Source: Microbulbifer sp. MKSA007
Lineage (GTDB): Bacteria > Pseudomonadota > Gammaproteobacteria > Pseudomonadales > Cellvibrionaceae
DNA length: 64,000 nucleotides
Assembly (NCBI GenBank): GCA_032615215.1
Contig: CP128433.1
Location: 3,679,501 to 3,743,500 of the forward strand
Direction: 5' to 3'
Shown here: positions 55,868 through 64,000 of the stretch, piece after piece
Layout: the number at the start of each line of letters is the position of its first letter
How positions within the stretch are numbered: the stretch's first letter is position 1
Position numbers and translations under genes: made by a program
Notes under the pieces: model-generated
What the model saw: the letters and a program-made list of their open reading frames with translations, nothing else
Told to the model about the DNA's origin: nothing
Databases searched by the model: none

Positions 55868-56383
55868 TCAAGGAGCTTCCTCTGCCACCTGCCTAACCTT
55901 GGTCAAAGCACGCTGTATTAATTCTTTAACCGAATCCTTAGAGATTCCCATTTGCTCCGCAATTGCTTGATAAGTCATTCCCTCAAAGCGATGATAGCGA
56001 AAAGCTGTACCAGCTCTTGGCGGCAATCCTAAAATAGCTTCCAGAACTCGGGTATAAGCCTGTATTCCCATCACCGTCCGTTCCGGACTAATCATGTAAG
56101 GGATATCGACTTTGTGATCAATAGAGTCATGTAACCCTCCACACCTAGACTTTTGACGCCTACCATGACTAATCAAAAGATTTCTTGCCATGGCATAAAT
56201 GTAAATTCTTGGGTTTTCGATTTGCCCTCCATACTTTTTGATACGAATATATAACTGAATAAAAACCTCCTGAACTAGATCATCAACATCAGATAGATTA
56301 ACTCGGGAAGAAAAGTAACGTTTCAAATCCAATCCATACTCACCAACCCACTGCGTCACATCATCCTGATAAAAGTTTTCCAT
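55868..56383 (-). CDS. ECF-type RNA polymerase sigma factor (FecI-like)
   Basis: A 171-aa extracytoplasmic-function sigma factor. Region 2 has DVDDLVQEVFIQLYIRIKKYG and MARNLLISHGRRQ; region 4 has GLPPRAGTAFRYHRFEGMTYQAIAEQMGISKDSVKELIQ with its HTH. The YQAIAEQMGIS pattern and adjacency to a TonB receptor gene (both minus strand, 317 bases apart) match FecI-type regulation. The FecR anti-sigma gene that normally lies next to such genes is not found here; a 31-codon frame overlapping the stop (TGATG, 55773-55868) occupies the site. ATG 56383 has a weak ribosome-binding site. Confidence 0.85.
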   Translation of the reverse strand: MENFYQDDVTQWVGEYGLDLKRYFSSRVNLSDVDDLVQEVFIQLYIRIKKYGGQIENPRIYIYAMARNLLISHGRRQKSRCGGLHDSIDHKVDIPYMISPERTVMGIQAYTRVLEAILGLPPRAGTAFRYHRFEGMTYQAIAEQMGISKDSVKELIQRALTKVRQVAEEAP

Positions 56384-57162
56384 TTTTCTAGTAAACCATC
56401 TCGCGTGACCGACCGGTTTCCCTGAGCTTCTGGAAAATTTTGCAATACTTAGTACAACTTACAGAGGCTCTCTAGAGACAATGAACAAAACAAACCATCG
56501 ATCAATTATTTTTTGGTCAAATTATTTTTGTAGTACAAAACCAGCCTTCTTTTCAAAATCGAGTATCAACTAGCTAAACCGATATAAGTCTTTAGTTTTA
56601 CTAAAGTTAACTTCCCCTAAAAACACAGAGAGTAGACAAAAAACATACGATAAACGACCACCTCCAGTGACTGGAAAAAAGTAACGCCTAAATTACAAGC
56701 ATAGAGAGGTATTACTATGAACTTCAGCGCCTAAAGGCTAATCAAATCGTAGACTATTAACCTTCAAAAGGAGGGAAAATAAAAGAGGGGAAAATGGAAC
56801 AAGTACTTGGATAATTGTAGATATGAAAAAGTTACATTACGAAATATAAAAATAGAATTACTTACTTCTTCCGTTTTTGTAGTAGTAAAGTAGATTTTTA
56901 CACTTCCACAGAAACATTGAGAGCTTCATACTCTTTATCTTATTACAAAAAAATTGCTATCTTTTGAATAAATCTTATGCGAACAGTTTTCAAGATGAAT
57001 CATTTCTATATGCTAGAGTACTTTCCTGACTTTTTGTTCACGCCGGCATAGTCGCAACTGGGAAAGAAAATGACACTTTCGTTTATAGAGCCTGTCAAGC
57101 CACTATACAAAAAGTACAAGCGTTTTATCCGTGCTAAAGCCATGAGAGGGCCCTAAGCAACC
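56384..57162. other. AT-rich non-coding interval upstream of the ECF sigma gene
   Basis: About 780 bases without a supportable gene. A short open frame at 57070-57156 has no motif. It should contain the sigma-factor promoter near 56400-56500. Confidence 0.5.
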
Positions 57163-57990
57163 TTGTTTTGCACTCTCAGCCTTTGTTCAGCCCCTTCACT
57201 TTCATTGAACGCAGACATCTCACCGTTCCAAATTCCTCGAAGCAGCAGCCTGGAGTTAAAGATCCTATCAGTACTAGGTCCTATTCACTTTACGTTAAGT
57301 TACCTAAGAGTTACGAAAGTACCCTCGACTAACGATATCCTTTAGTGCTTATGACAGATGCAGACTCAGCCTTTCAGGCCACTTCAGGTACAACTCAAGT
57401 GCCGATGGATTTTGGCAAACTGCAGGAAGTCATTTTAGTTGGACTATCTTACTCAAAAGGGTCAAAAATCATGCCAGCCGTCTTCGGGACTTTACCCCCA
57501 TCAGCGATAAAAACTGGAAATATTTAACTGGCAAGGCCTATGCGCATGCCACTTTTATTCATGACGTCATTTTGCCCCTCCTAGCAAGATCACATAGCCT
57601 ATCTGACATCGGACACACCTTTATAGCGCACTCTCTAGGCGGGCTATTTGGCACATATATGTTGCTTACCAGGCTAAGCGGCTTTGATGACTATATCCTC
57701 AGCAGGATATCGGTGTGGCACGATCGTGCAAGAATCTTTAATATGAAAGCTACTTTCAGCTCTAATTACCGAAAGGTGTTTATTGGATTTGGTGCTATAG
57801 AAACTCCAGAAAAAAGCCAAATTCGCAACGACATGGTAAGGGGAGCGAGGCAGCCCCAAAGAAAATTAGTCATTGAAGAAGGCTAGAGATAAGCCCCCGA
57901 CTGCTCATTATTCCAGAAGCAAATCATGGCACTTCATTTCCAACTACTGCCATTTAGGACTTGGCTTGCTATACAGAACGAGAATGTAAG
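57163..57990 (+). pseudogene. Decayed alpha/beta-hydrolase esterase
   Basis: A degraded copy of an IroE/BesA-like esterase. A signal-like segment (57163-57230) is followed after a frame change by RSYSLYVKLPKSYE, an in-frame TAA at 57330-57332, then YPLVLMTDADSAF and ILVGLSYSKGSK. A further frame change near 57465 leads to RLRDFTPISDKNWKYLTGKA and the nucleophile elbow AHSLGGLFGTYMLL; later fragments reach PEANHGTSFP (catalytic His region) before a TAG near 57950. At least three frame changes and two stops show true decay. It is paralogous to the esterase at 63.3-64.0 kb (GHSLGGSFGA, IATGALETIQKSHMRNDMV). Confidence 0.75.
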
Positions 57991-58699
57991 AGCAATAAAA
58001 ATATGAGCTACTAGATGACAGTTTTATCAATACAAAGGTCTTTTATATCAACGATATACAACCACTAAAATTTATAAAAATCTCATAGGTGTGATGAACA
58101 AACCAAAGATAAAAAGGCTATCCTTATTGTTATAGCTGGCATTTTTTCATTGACACTATAGCCTCACTTTACCAAAGCTATTATCTAGGGATGATAAACT
58201 TCAAATCGCCATACGATCCTCTCTCAGACACCCTGCTTCAGGTAAAATATCTACATCAGAGGCGCCCCATGAATCTGAGCATAATGATTTTATATAACAA
58301 CCCATAATACCTGAACACTTGCCACCCCAGGCGTAGAACCATTTTTTAGTTATTTTAGAGCAAGAGCTTAATTGCTATATAGTGAATTTAAGGAAAGCTA
58401 GCTTTCATAGAGTAGCAATATTGCCTATCATTGATTATAACCTTGCACGGACCCTATAAGCCCATTAGTACTGGGGTTTAAACATCCACCTACTATTTTC
58501 CGGACTTCTGTCTGACAGACTAATTAAATCGAAACCCCTAGTGAGAGGTTAATAGCTTATATTACCGATATTCACGGGGTATCTATATCGAGAAAAGCCC
58601 CATGAGCTCTCGAATAAACTATTTATCCACTTGAAAATAAGAGCCCAATCTAAAAAAATAACATTCGCCTAAGTTCGACAATAAGGAAGTATCGAAACA
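57991..58699. other. Gene-poor interval with a possible methyltransferase relic
   Basis: No intact gene. A short signal-peptide-like frame begins at ATG 58095 (M-N-K-P-K-I-K-R-L-S-L-L-L) and breaks after 13 codons. After frame changes, fragments around 58195-58300 (DDKLQIAIRSSLRHPAS, and KYLHQRRPMNLS in another frame) resemble the start of COG4798-type exported methyltransferases. This resemblance is weak and inferred. Confidence 0.35.
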
Positions 58700-60169
58700 A
58701 TGAAAAATAATGCCAAAAAAGCACATCTTTTCGCTCCGCTAATAATAATGCTATCACTGAGCCCTGTCAGCGGATCAGCAAAGTCCATTAACAATGAAAA
58801 ACCGCACACCTTTACTACATGGAGCAAACAAACTGCAGAGGGCTATCAAGGCTTTATTGAGGTACCAGAAGATCGCACTAAGAAAGATAGCCGTAATATC
58901 ACCCTCCAATATGTAAGGTTTCCTGCAACAGGAAAGAAAGTGGGCCCACCAATAATCTACCTGGCAGGCGGCCCTGGTGGCTCAGGAATTACGGCCGTTA
59001 ACTATCGCTTTGATATGTTTATGGCGTTGCGACAATTTGGTGATGTTATCGCATTAGATCAACGTGGTAGCGGCCGCTCCAATGACCTTCCCAATTGTGA
59101 ATCCAAGCAAATTGTACCTTCCCTTGAACCAATCACCGATACCCAGTATATCAACTACCACCGCGAAGCCCTAAAAGAGTGCTTACATTTTTGGGAGCTT
59201 ACTGGTGTAAACCTAAATGCCTATAATACTCTCGAAAATGCCCGAGATCTTGATGCCATACGGAGCCATTTGGGTGCAGAGAAAATAGTATTGTGGGGAA
59301 CATCTTATGGAAGCCATCTCTCTTTGGCAGCGGTAAAGGAGATCGAAGGTTCTATTGATAAGCTAATTTTATCCAGTGCAGAGGGTTTGGACCAAACCAT
59401 CAAGCTGCCCGCCCGAACAGATTACTATCTAAACCGTCTACAACAGGCAGTCAATCAGCAACCCGCAGCAAAAAAAGCCTATCCAGATATTAAAGCACTT
59501 ATAAGCCGAGTCCATAAAAAACTTGAGTCACAACCATTGAAAATTAAAATCCCTCAACGGGATGGCAGGGAAGTCGAATCCCTCCTACAGCGTAGGGATA
59601 TGCAACAACTAGCCTCGGCATTCATTGCGGACCCTAAAAGTGTCAGCCATCTACTCAGGTTTTATCGCGATTTGGACCAAGGAGCTACATTAAGTTTCGA
59701 CATGGTGCCCAGACGTTACTTCCCCGATGAATTTCTGCAACCAGGCATACCCATATCCCTGCGCCCGATGCCTACGGCGATGGATATAGCCTCTGGAATT
59801 GATATGAAGCGTAAAGCACAGGTTGTTGAGCAGGCACAAAAATCTCTACTGAAAGACTACCTAAATTTCTCTCTGCACTACGATAATTTGGCGCCAGAGT
59901 TAGACCTTGGGGATAAATTTCGAGAAAAGCCAGTCAGCAATATTCCGGTATTACTATTTAGCGGGACCTTGGACGGAAGAACTTATCTGGAAGGTCAATA
60001 TGAAGCCATTTCAGGGTTCAAAAACGCCACTAAAGTAACAGTCGAAAATGCAGGGCATAATTTATTAATGGCTTCTCCTGAAGTCCAGGATGCGATAAAT
60101 CTATTTATGGAGGGGCAGCCTATCCCGAATACCCATATCGTAGCCAAACTACCCAACTTAGCTCCATAA
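58700..60169 (+). CDS. Exported alpha/beta hydrolase (TAP/prolyl-aminopeptidase-like)
   Basis: A 489-aa exported serine hydrolase. Signal peptide (1-28), then LAGGPGGSG oxyanion loop, VIALDQRGSGRSN, the nucleophile elbow VLWGTSYGSHLSLA, catalytic Asp in FSGTLDGRTY and His in VENAGHNLLMA. The fold and length match the TAP-like/proline iminopeptidase-type peptidases that trim peptides in the periplasm. AAGGAAG precedes the ATG by 9 bases. It stands alone after the decayed interval and is followed only by a weak hairpin. Confidence 0.87.
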   Translation: MKNNAKKAHLFAPLIIMLSLSPVSGSAKSINNEKPHTFTTWSKQTAEGYQGFIEVPEDRTKKDSRNITLQYVRFPATGKKVGPPIIYLAGGPGGSGITAVNYRFDMFMALRQFGDVIALDQRGSGRSNDLPNCESKQIVPSLEPITDTQYINYHREALKECLHFWELTGVNLNAYNTLENARDLDAIRSHLGAEKIVLWGTSYGSHLSLAAVKEIEGSIDKLILSSAEGLDQTIKLPARTDYYLNRLQQAVNQQPAAKKAYPDIKALISRVHKKLESQPLKIKIPQRDGREVESLLQRRDMQQLASAFIADPKSVSHLLRFYRDLDQGATLSFDMVPRRYFPDEFLQPGIPISLRPMPTAMDIASGIDMKRKAQVVEQAQKSLLKDYLNFSLHYDNLAPELDLGDKFREKPVSNIPVLLFSGTLDGRTYLEGQYEAISGFKNATKVTVENAGHNLLMASPEVQDAINLFMEGQPIPNTHIVAKLPNLAP

Positions 60170-60292
60170 CCAGTATCCGCCGATCGATAGCTGCGCTGTT
60201 AGGGTAAAAGACTCTTCCGCAGCTTTCTCCCTTTCTCGCATCCAACAAACCCTCACATTACCCTTGTCCTAGAAGCAACTGGAGGCTGGGGG

Positions 60293-61387
60293 ATGACCAA
60301 TATCACCGACGAAGTCCATCGTGGTGCCATCTGTGACCTCAGGGCGTTGCAGCAACCTGGTCTCGACACCTTTAAACGTTACATTCGCGGCAGCTTACCC
60401 GGGCCCCCTTTTTGGCGACTAACGGGTATGACTCCCACCGAGGCCGGCCTTGGTAAGGCCACCTATTCTATGCCTATTACGCCGTGGCTAGCTGATGGGA
60501 CCGGGATCTATTGGGGGGGTATCTATGCGATGTTTGCAGACGCCCCCTTGGCCTCCGCAATATGGACAACCTTGCCAGCTGGTAAAGTCTTGAGCACATC
60601 AGAATTAAATATGTGCTTTATTCGACCCATCACTAGCAGTACACAAAATATTGTTGGTAGAGCTACGACCGTTCATTCAGGCAACCAGGTGGGGCTCTCA
60701 AGTATTCAGATTAACGATCAGGAGGGGAGAACCCTCGCTTTCGGTAGCACTCGCTGCCTTATTGCCGACTTTCCAGTCAACCCAGATCAGGAGCTTCCAA
60801 TTCCCGACCTAGGACCAACAGATACACCTGACCCTTATCTTCGCCCTCCTCCAAAAACGTTCTTTTGCGACATGGCACACTTACCGGAGCAAGTCCCTAT
60901 CGAACTGCAGAGAACCACGATTAGTGAGGGGCGAACTCACCCTATCTGGATGCTCACAGGTTACCGCGCAATAGAGGTTGAAAATGGTCGCTGTATCTCG
61001 ACTATGCCCTCCTCTCCCTGGTTCTCCAATGGGACCCTTTCTATATATGGTGGACTTTTGGCATGGGCCGCAGATTTCACCATGGGAGGCGCGGTCTACT
61101 CCACACTGCCTGCAGGATCTATATTCGCTACTCTGGACATGCATATCCGCTTTGCTCGCCCAGCCAAGCTCAACAGTGGCGACTTGATTCTGGAGGCGCA
61201 GGTACTCCACCGCGGCCGGCAGCTGAGAGTATCCTCTTGCAACATTGATACTCCCAGTGGCAAGCGGGTGGCTATTGCTACTGGCTCAGCCCTGGTAATT
61301 CCAGGGGGCGCTCAAATGCTGAGTGACGGCAAGGAACCCGATGAAATCATCGCAACTGCTACCTCCGGTAAGCCTTGGACACCATAA
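60293..61387 (+). CDS. Tandem hotdog-fold (PaaI-type) acyl-CoA thioesterase-like protein
   Basis: A 364-aa protein with two hotdog domains. The halves align internally: PFWRLTGMTPTEAGLGKATYSM with PIWMLTGYRAIEVENGRCISTM, WADAPLAS-type helices with GGLLAWAADFTMGGAVYSTLPAG, and matching C-terminal strands. This duplicated domain is the one of PaaI-like thioesterases acting on aryl/acyl-CoA. It has no signal peptide and sits between an exported peptidase and DUF2058. GGAGG is upstream of the ATG. Substrate unknown. Confidence 0.85.
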   Translation: MTNITDEVHRGAICDLRALQQPGLDTFKRYIRGSLPGPPFWRLTGMTPTEAGLGKATYSMPITPWLADGTGIYWGGIYAMFADAPLASAIWTTLPAGKVLSTSELNMCFIRPITSSTQNIVGRATTVHSGNQVGLSSIQINDQEGRTLAFGSTRCLIADFPVNPDQELPIPDLGPTDTPDPYLRPPPKTFFCDMAHLPEQVPIELQRTTISEGRTHPIWMLTGYRAIEVENGRCISTMPSSPWFSNGTLSIYGGLLAWAADFTMGGAVYSTLPAGSIFATLDMHIRFARPAKLNSGDLILEAQVLHRGRQLRVSSCNIDTPSGKRVAIATGSALVIPGGAQMLSDGKEPDEIIATATSGKPWTP

Positions 61388-61521
61388 AAATCTTTAGCGG
61401 TAGTTGGACCATCTTCAGGTAAAATACCCTCACAAACTATCAACCCATATGGTTGGTGAAAATTTGATCAGGCATACCTGTAAAGGCTGCCGAAACTTTA
61501 GACTTTCACGGGGAAGAGACT

Positions 61522-62055
61522 ATGGCCTCATTGCAAGACCAACTACTCCAAGCAGGACTTGTCGATAAAAAGAAAGCCAAACAAATCAGCAAAGATAAAC
61601 GGAAGCAACAGAAAGTTGCGAAGAAGTCTTCACAACCCCAGATTGATGAAACAAAGCTAGCAGCACAAAAGGCTCAAGCAGAGAAAGCCGCTCGTGATCG
61701 CGCCCTCAATGCTGAGCGCGATGCGGCTGCACAGCAGAAAGCTATTGCCGCGCAAATCAAGCAATTGGTGGAAAAAAATCGCCAACCTTATTCTGGTGAA
61801 ATTACTTATAACTTCACTTTCGACAAAAAAATCAAAACCATCTATGTCAGCGAAGATTTAAGGGATCACTTGATTGCGGGGCGCCTGATGATTGTTGTCC
61901 AGGGAGAACAATTTGAGTTGGTTCCACGGGTTATTGCCGAGAAAATTGCGGAGCGCAATAGCGATATCGTAATCAGGCCTGCTGAAAGTTCAGCAGTGGT
62001 AGATGAAGATGATCCCTATGCAGACTTTCAGATCCCCGATGATCTTATGTGGTAA
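61522..62055 (+). CDS. DUF2058 family protein (YaiL-like)
   Basis: A 177-aa protein. The first half is a charged, Lys/Gln/Ala-rich coiled-coil-like region starting MASLQDQLLQAGLVDKKKAK, and the second half is a compact domain (RQPYSGEITYNFTFDKKIK, LIAGRLMIVVQGEQFELVPR, IPDDLMW). This matches the DUF2058 family, often annotated as a nucleoprotein of unknown function. GGGGAAGAG precedes the ATG. The stop overlaps the potential GTG start of the DUF1415 gene, so the two are coupled. Confidence 0.9.
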   Translation: MASLQDQLLQAGLVDKKKAKQISKDKRKQQKVAKKSSQPQIDETKLAAQKAQAEKAARDRALNAERDAAAQQKAIAAQIKQLVEKNRQPYSGEITYNFTFDKKIKTIYVSEDLRDHLIAGRLMIVVQGEQFELVPRVIAEKIAERNSDIVIRPAESSAVVDEDDPYADFQIPDDLMW

Positions 62056-62063
62056 GCAGTCAA

Positions 62064-62624
62064 ATGGAAAAAGCTGTTACTCAGGCGGTAGAACAATGGC
62101 TTACTGATGTGGTTGTCGGTCTCAACCTCTGCCCTTTCGCACGCAAACCTCTGCGTGCAGGGCAAATTCGACTCAAGGTGAGTCCTGCCACAGGAGACGA
62201 GGCGCTACTCAGTGATCTATTGTCGGAATTACGTCGGCTCGATACCACTTCGGAATCTGAATTGCTTACCACCTTATTGATTATCCCTAATCACCTAGGG
62301 AAATTCAGCGACTACAACCAGTTCCTGGATTTAGCAGAGTGGTTACTGGAACGCAACGACTATGTAGGAACCTATCAATTAGCCAGCTTCCACCCAGATT
62401 ATCAATTTGCTGGCACTGCAGCCGCCGATGCGGAAAACCTAACTAATCGCGCACCCTATCCTATCTTACACCTGCTGAGAGAAGAGAACCTGGAAAAAAT
62501 GATTGATCTATATCCAGATCCAGAGAGTATTCCAGAAAATAATATCCGTCGTATGGAATCATTAAGCCATGAGGAAAAACTAAAGTTATTTCCCTACTTA
62601 TTTCTTCAGGGCAACAAGAAATAA
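62064..62624 (+). CDS. DUF1415 family protein
   Basis: A 186-aa cytosolic protein recognised as DUF1415 (LCPFARKPLRAGQIRL, FNQ/FLDLAEWLLE-like, YQLASFHPDYQFAGT, NLTNRAPYPILHLLREE, IPENNIRRMESL). Its function is unknown. ATG 62064 is preferred; a GTG at 62049 overlaps the upstream stop and would add five residues. Its stop TAA shares its last base with the ATG of the DUF99 gene (TAATG), indicating translational coupling. Confidence 0.85.
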   Translation: MEKAVTQAVEQWLTDVVVGLNLCPFARKPLRAGQIRLKVSPATGDEALLSDLLSELRRLDTTSESELLTTLLIIPNHLGKFSDYNQFLDLAEWLLERNDYVGTYQLASFHPDYQFAGTAAADAENLTNRAPYPILHLLREENLEKMIDLYPDPESIPENNIRRMESLSHEEKLKLFPYLFLQGNKK

Positions 62625-63211
62625 TGAAGCCTCTGGCAGAATTATTACGATTAAGGAAGCAGATCCGAGTTATCGGTTTTGATGACGCCCCTTTTGAAAA
62701 ACGAAGGGGCGCGCCGGTAAAAGTAAGCGGTATTATCTGCACCAAAACTCGCTTTGAGGGAATGCTTTGGGGGCAGGTAAGCAAAGATGGGATGGAAGCT
62801 ACAGAAACTCTTGCCACACTGCTGAAAGAAAGTAAATTCTACAGCCAGGTAAATGTCGTATTGACCGATGGAGTAGCAGTGGGTGGTTTCAATATTATTG
62901 ATCTGCCCAAGCTGGCCGATATCTTACAGCGCCCTTGTATCGCGTTAATGCGAAAACCACCAGACATTCAAGCCATTGATAAAGCGCTGCAAAATTTTCC
63001 TGACTATCTACTGCGTAAAGAGACCCTGATGAAAGCTGGGAGTATCCATAACTACAATAACTTCCATTTTCAAGTGCAGGGATGTGAACCGGAGATTGCC
63101 GCCCAGGTGTTAGAACAAGCCACCGACACTGGGTATGTCCCTGAAGCTCTACGTTTAGCCCATATGATTGGCGCGGCAGTAATGACCGGACAAAGTGGCA
63201 AACGCGCATAA
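62624..63211 (+). CDS. DUF99 family protein (endonuclease V-like fold)
   Basis: A 195-aa DUF99 protein. Family features include IGFDDAPFEKRRGAPVKVSG at the N-terminus, the acidic TDGVAVGGFNIIDLPKLAD segment and the C-terminal EALRLAHMIGAAV. DUF99 is distantly related to endonuclease V nucleases, but activity has not been shown for most members. It overlaps the DUF1415 stop by one base and ends the DUF2058-DUF1415-DUF99 operon. Confidence 0.85.
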   Translation: MKPLAELLRLRKQIRVIGFDDAPFEKRRGAPVKVSGIICTKTRFEGMLWGQVSKDGMEATETLATLLKESKFYSQVNVVLTDGVAVGGFNIIDLPKLADILQRPCIALMRKPPDIQAIDKALQNFPDYLLRKETLMKAGSIHNYNNFHFQVQGCEPEIAAQVLEQATDTGYVPEALRLAHMIGAAVMTGQSGKRA

Positions 63212-63279
63212 TTCCAATAGCATAACAGATCTACCATTTGTCGCGGGCAGCTATAGCTCTTCTTTTACCGCGAAAATTA

Positions 63280-64000
63280 TTATATTGCCCACAAATCCTG
63301 ATATACCCACCTTAAACCTTTTGCCAACCCCACCGGGAAAGTGGAATAGTGGTCCGTACCGCTCACCACCTCTCCACTAAGCTTTAATCCACGATAATTA
63401 CGCGACTGTAATTTAGCAAGAAATTTCTTATGCCCATCTACCATATCATTACGCATGTGGCTCTTTTGTATTGTCTCCAAAGCGCCAGTGGCAATATAGA
63501 CGTTTACAGGCAGTGTGTTGTTATGGCTTGCATATTTATTCTCCAAATCAAAGATCATTTCATCCTTAAACCAAAGAGAAGGACTTGTCAGGATATAAGT
63601 GGAAAACAACTGTGGATTGGTAAGTAATACTCAAGCACCAAAAGATCCACCCAATGAATGACCTGAAAGAATCCTACGTGTGGGATCCCCCCTAAAGCTC
63701 CCCTCAATAAAGGGCATTACTTCTTTTTCAATAAACTGTAAGTACTTACTGGCTCCACCAGTTGTATAACGCTTCCACCCACTATCGACTACGGGCGTGA
63801 GATCTCGAACTCGACTATACTGCCCGTTTTCTCCGTGAGCGAATGAAATAGCAACTACGATGGCTTTATCCATATCCTTAAAGTGTGTAACACCCGAGGC
63901 AACCTTAAATGTATGAGGCCCATCATTAAGGTAAATTATCGGGTAGGTCTTATTTTTATTATCATCGTTCGAGTAACCTGATGGTAACTTCACGTACAAG
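63280..64000 (-). pseudogene. IroE/BesA-like esterase, 3' part, interrupted by an in-frame TGA
   Basis: Partial: the 5' end lies beyond the window. The fold core is present: YVKLPSGYSN, YPIIYLNDGP, IVVAISFAHGENGQYSRVRDLTP, and the nucleophile elbow GHSLGGSFGA. Then TGA (63631-63633) interrupts the same frame; translation would resume with VLLTNPQLFSTYILTSPSLWF, IATGALETIQKSHMRNDMVDG and the His region GTDHYSTFPVGLAKGLRW. Family members hydrolyse siderophore or peptide ester bonds. A single-base change causes the break, unlike the frameshifts elsewhere. Paralogue of the decayed copy at 57.2-58.0 kb. Confidence 0.7.

Noticed and set aside
3372..57045. Shared 13-mer TTTGTTCACGCCG at 3372-3384 and 57033-57045
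   Set aside because: Many exact 13-base matches are expected by chance in 64 kb; only weak similarity continues beyond it. A dispersed element cannot be supported from two copies.
63631..63633. TGA read as selenocysteine in the esterase
   Set aside because: No selenocysteine insertion hairpin immediately follows and the position is not a known catalytic site; a nonsense change or base error is simpler.
1..64000. CRISPR array, tRNA, rRNA, integrase or transposase
   Set aside because: No regularly spaced repeats, cloverleaf-like conserved arms, rRNA signatures or recombinase motifs were recognised.

Overview
This window reads as chromosomal DNA of a marine gammaproteobacterium. The gene content fits the Cellvibrionales, most likely Microbulbifer or a close relative: the mtaD-ubiG-mupP-yciK block shared with pseudomonads, PagL- and RpoS-like genes, SpuC/SpuI-type polyamine genes, two TonB-dependent receptors, RdgC, DUF2058, DUF1415 and DUF99. 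The genus is an inference from gene content only. I found no rRNA, tRNA, CRISPR array, complete insertion sequence or prophage.

Layout. 1-2.8 kb: end of an MtaD-like deaminase, then ubiG, mupP and yciK (ubiquinone, cell-wall recycling, SDR). 2.8-9.5 kb: small exported proteins, an RpoS-like sigma factor starting at TTG, a PagL-like lipid A deacylase, a GT4 glycosyltransferase, a TraB/GumN protein and an OprO/P-type porin. 9.5-14 kb: a fused indolepyruvate:ferredoxin oxidoreductase diverging from an Lrp/AsnC regulator. 14-19 kb: a surface-glycan-like set (kinase, hexapeptide acyltransferase, two methyltransferases, an alpha/alpha-toroid protein, GT4). 19.5-24.9 kb: putrescine catabolism (SpuI/PuuA-like ligase, SpuC-like aminotransferase) beside a GntR regulator coupled to a patatin-like gene, and a VOC protein. 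25-33.4 kb: class-V aminotransferase, SIMPL lipoprotein, exported amidohydrolase, GST, M16 peptidase, leucine dehydrogenase. 33.9-37.5 kb: RNase II and PepD. 37.6-44.6 kb: accessory genes, including a deacetylase/GNAT/Ntn-hydrolase operon and a membrane alpha/beta-hydrolase + lipoprotein + small helical protein set. 44.8-51.3 kb: TonB receptor with an alkaline-phosphatase-superfamily enzyme, rdgC and gnd. 51.3-58.7 kb: AT-rich, gene-poor stretch with a second TonB receptor, an ECF sigma factor and decayed genes. 58.7-63.2 kb: exported alpha/beta hydrolase, tandem hotdog thioesterase, DUF2058-DUF1415-DUF99. The window ends inside an esterase interrupted by an in-frame stop.

The most striking global observation is that six genes are each restored to full length by adding one base at one or two points. 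Six of the seven lesions lie in a homopolymer of 5-7 bases (G5/C5 or T7), and all seven need +1 base. Five of the six genes encode envelope or exported proteins. Under-called homopolymers in the assembly are the simplest explanation, with tract slippage as the alternative. Gene ends should be read with this in mind.
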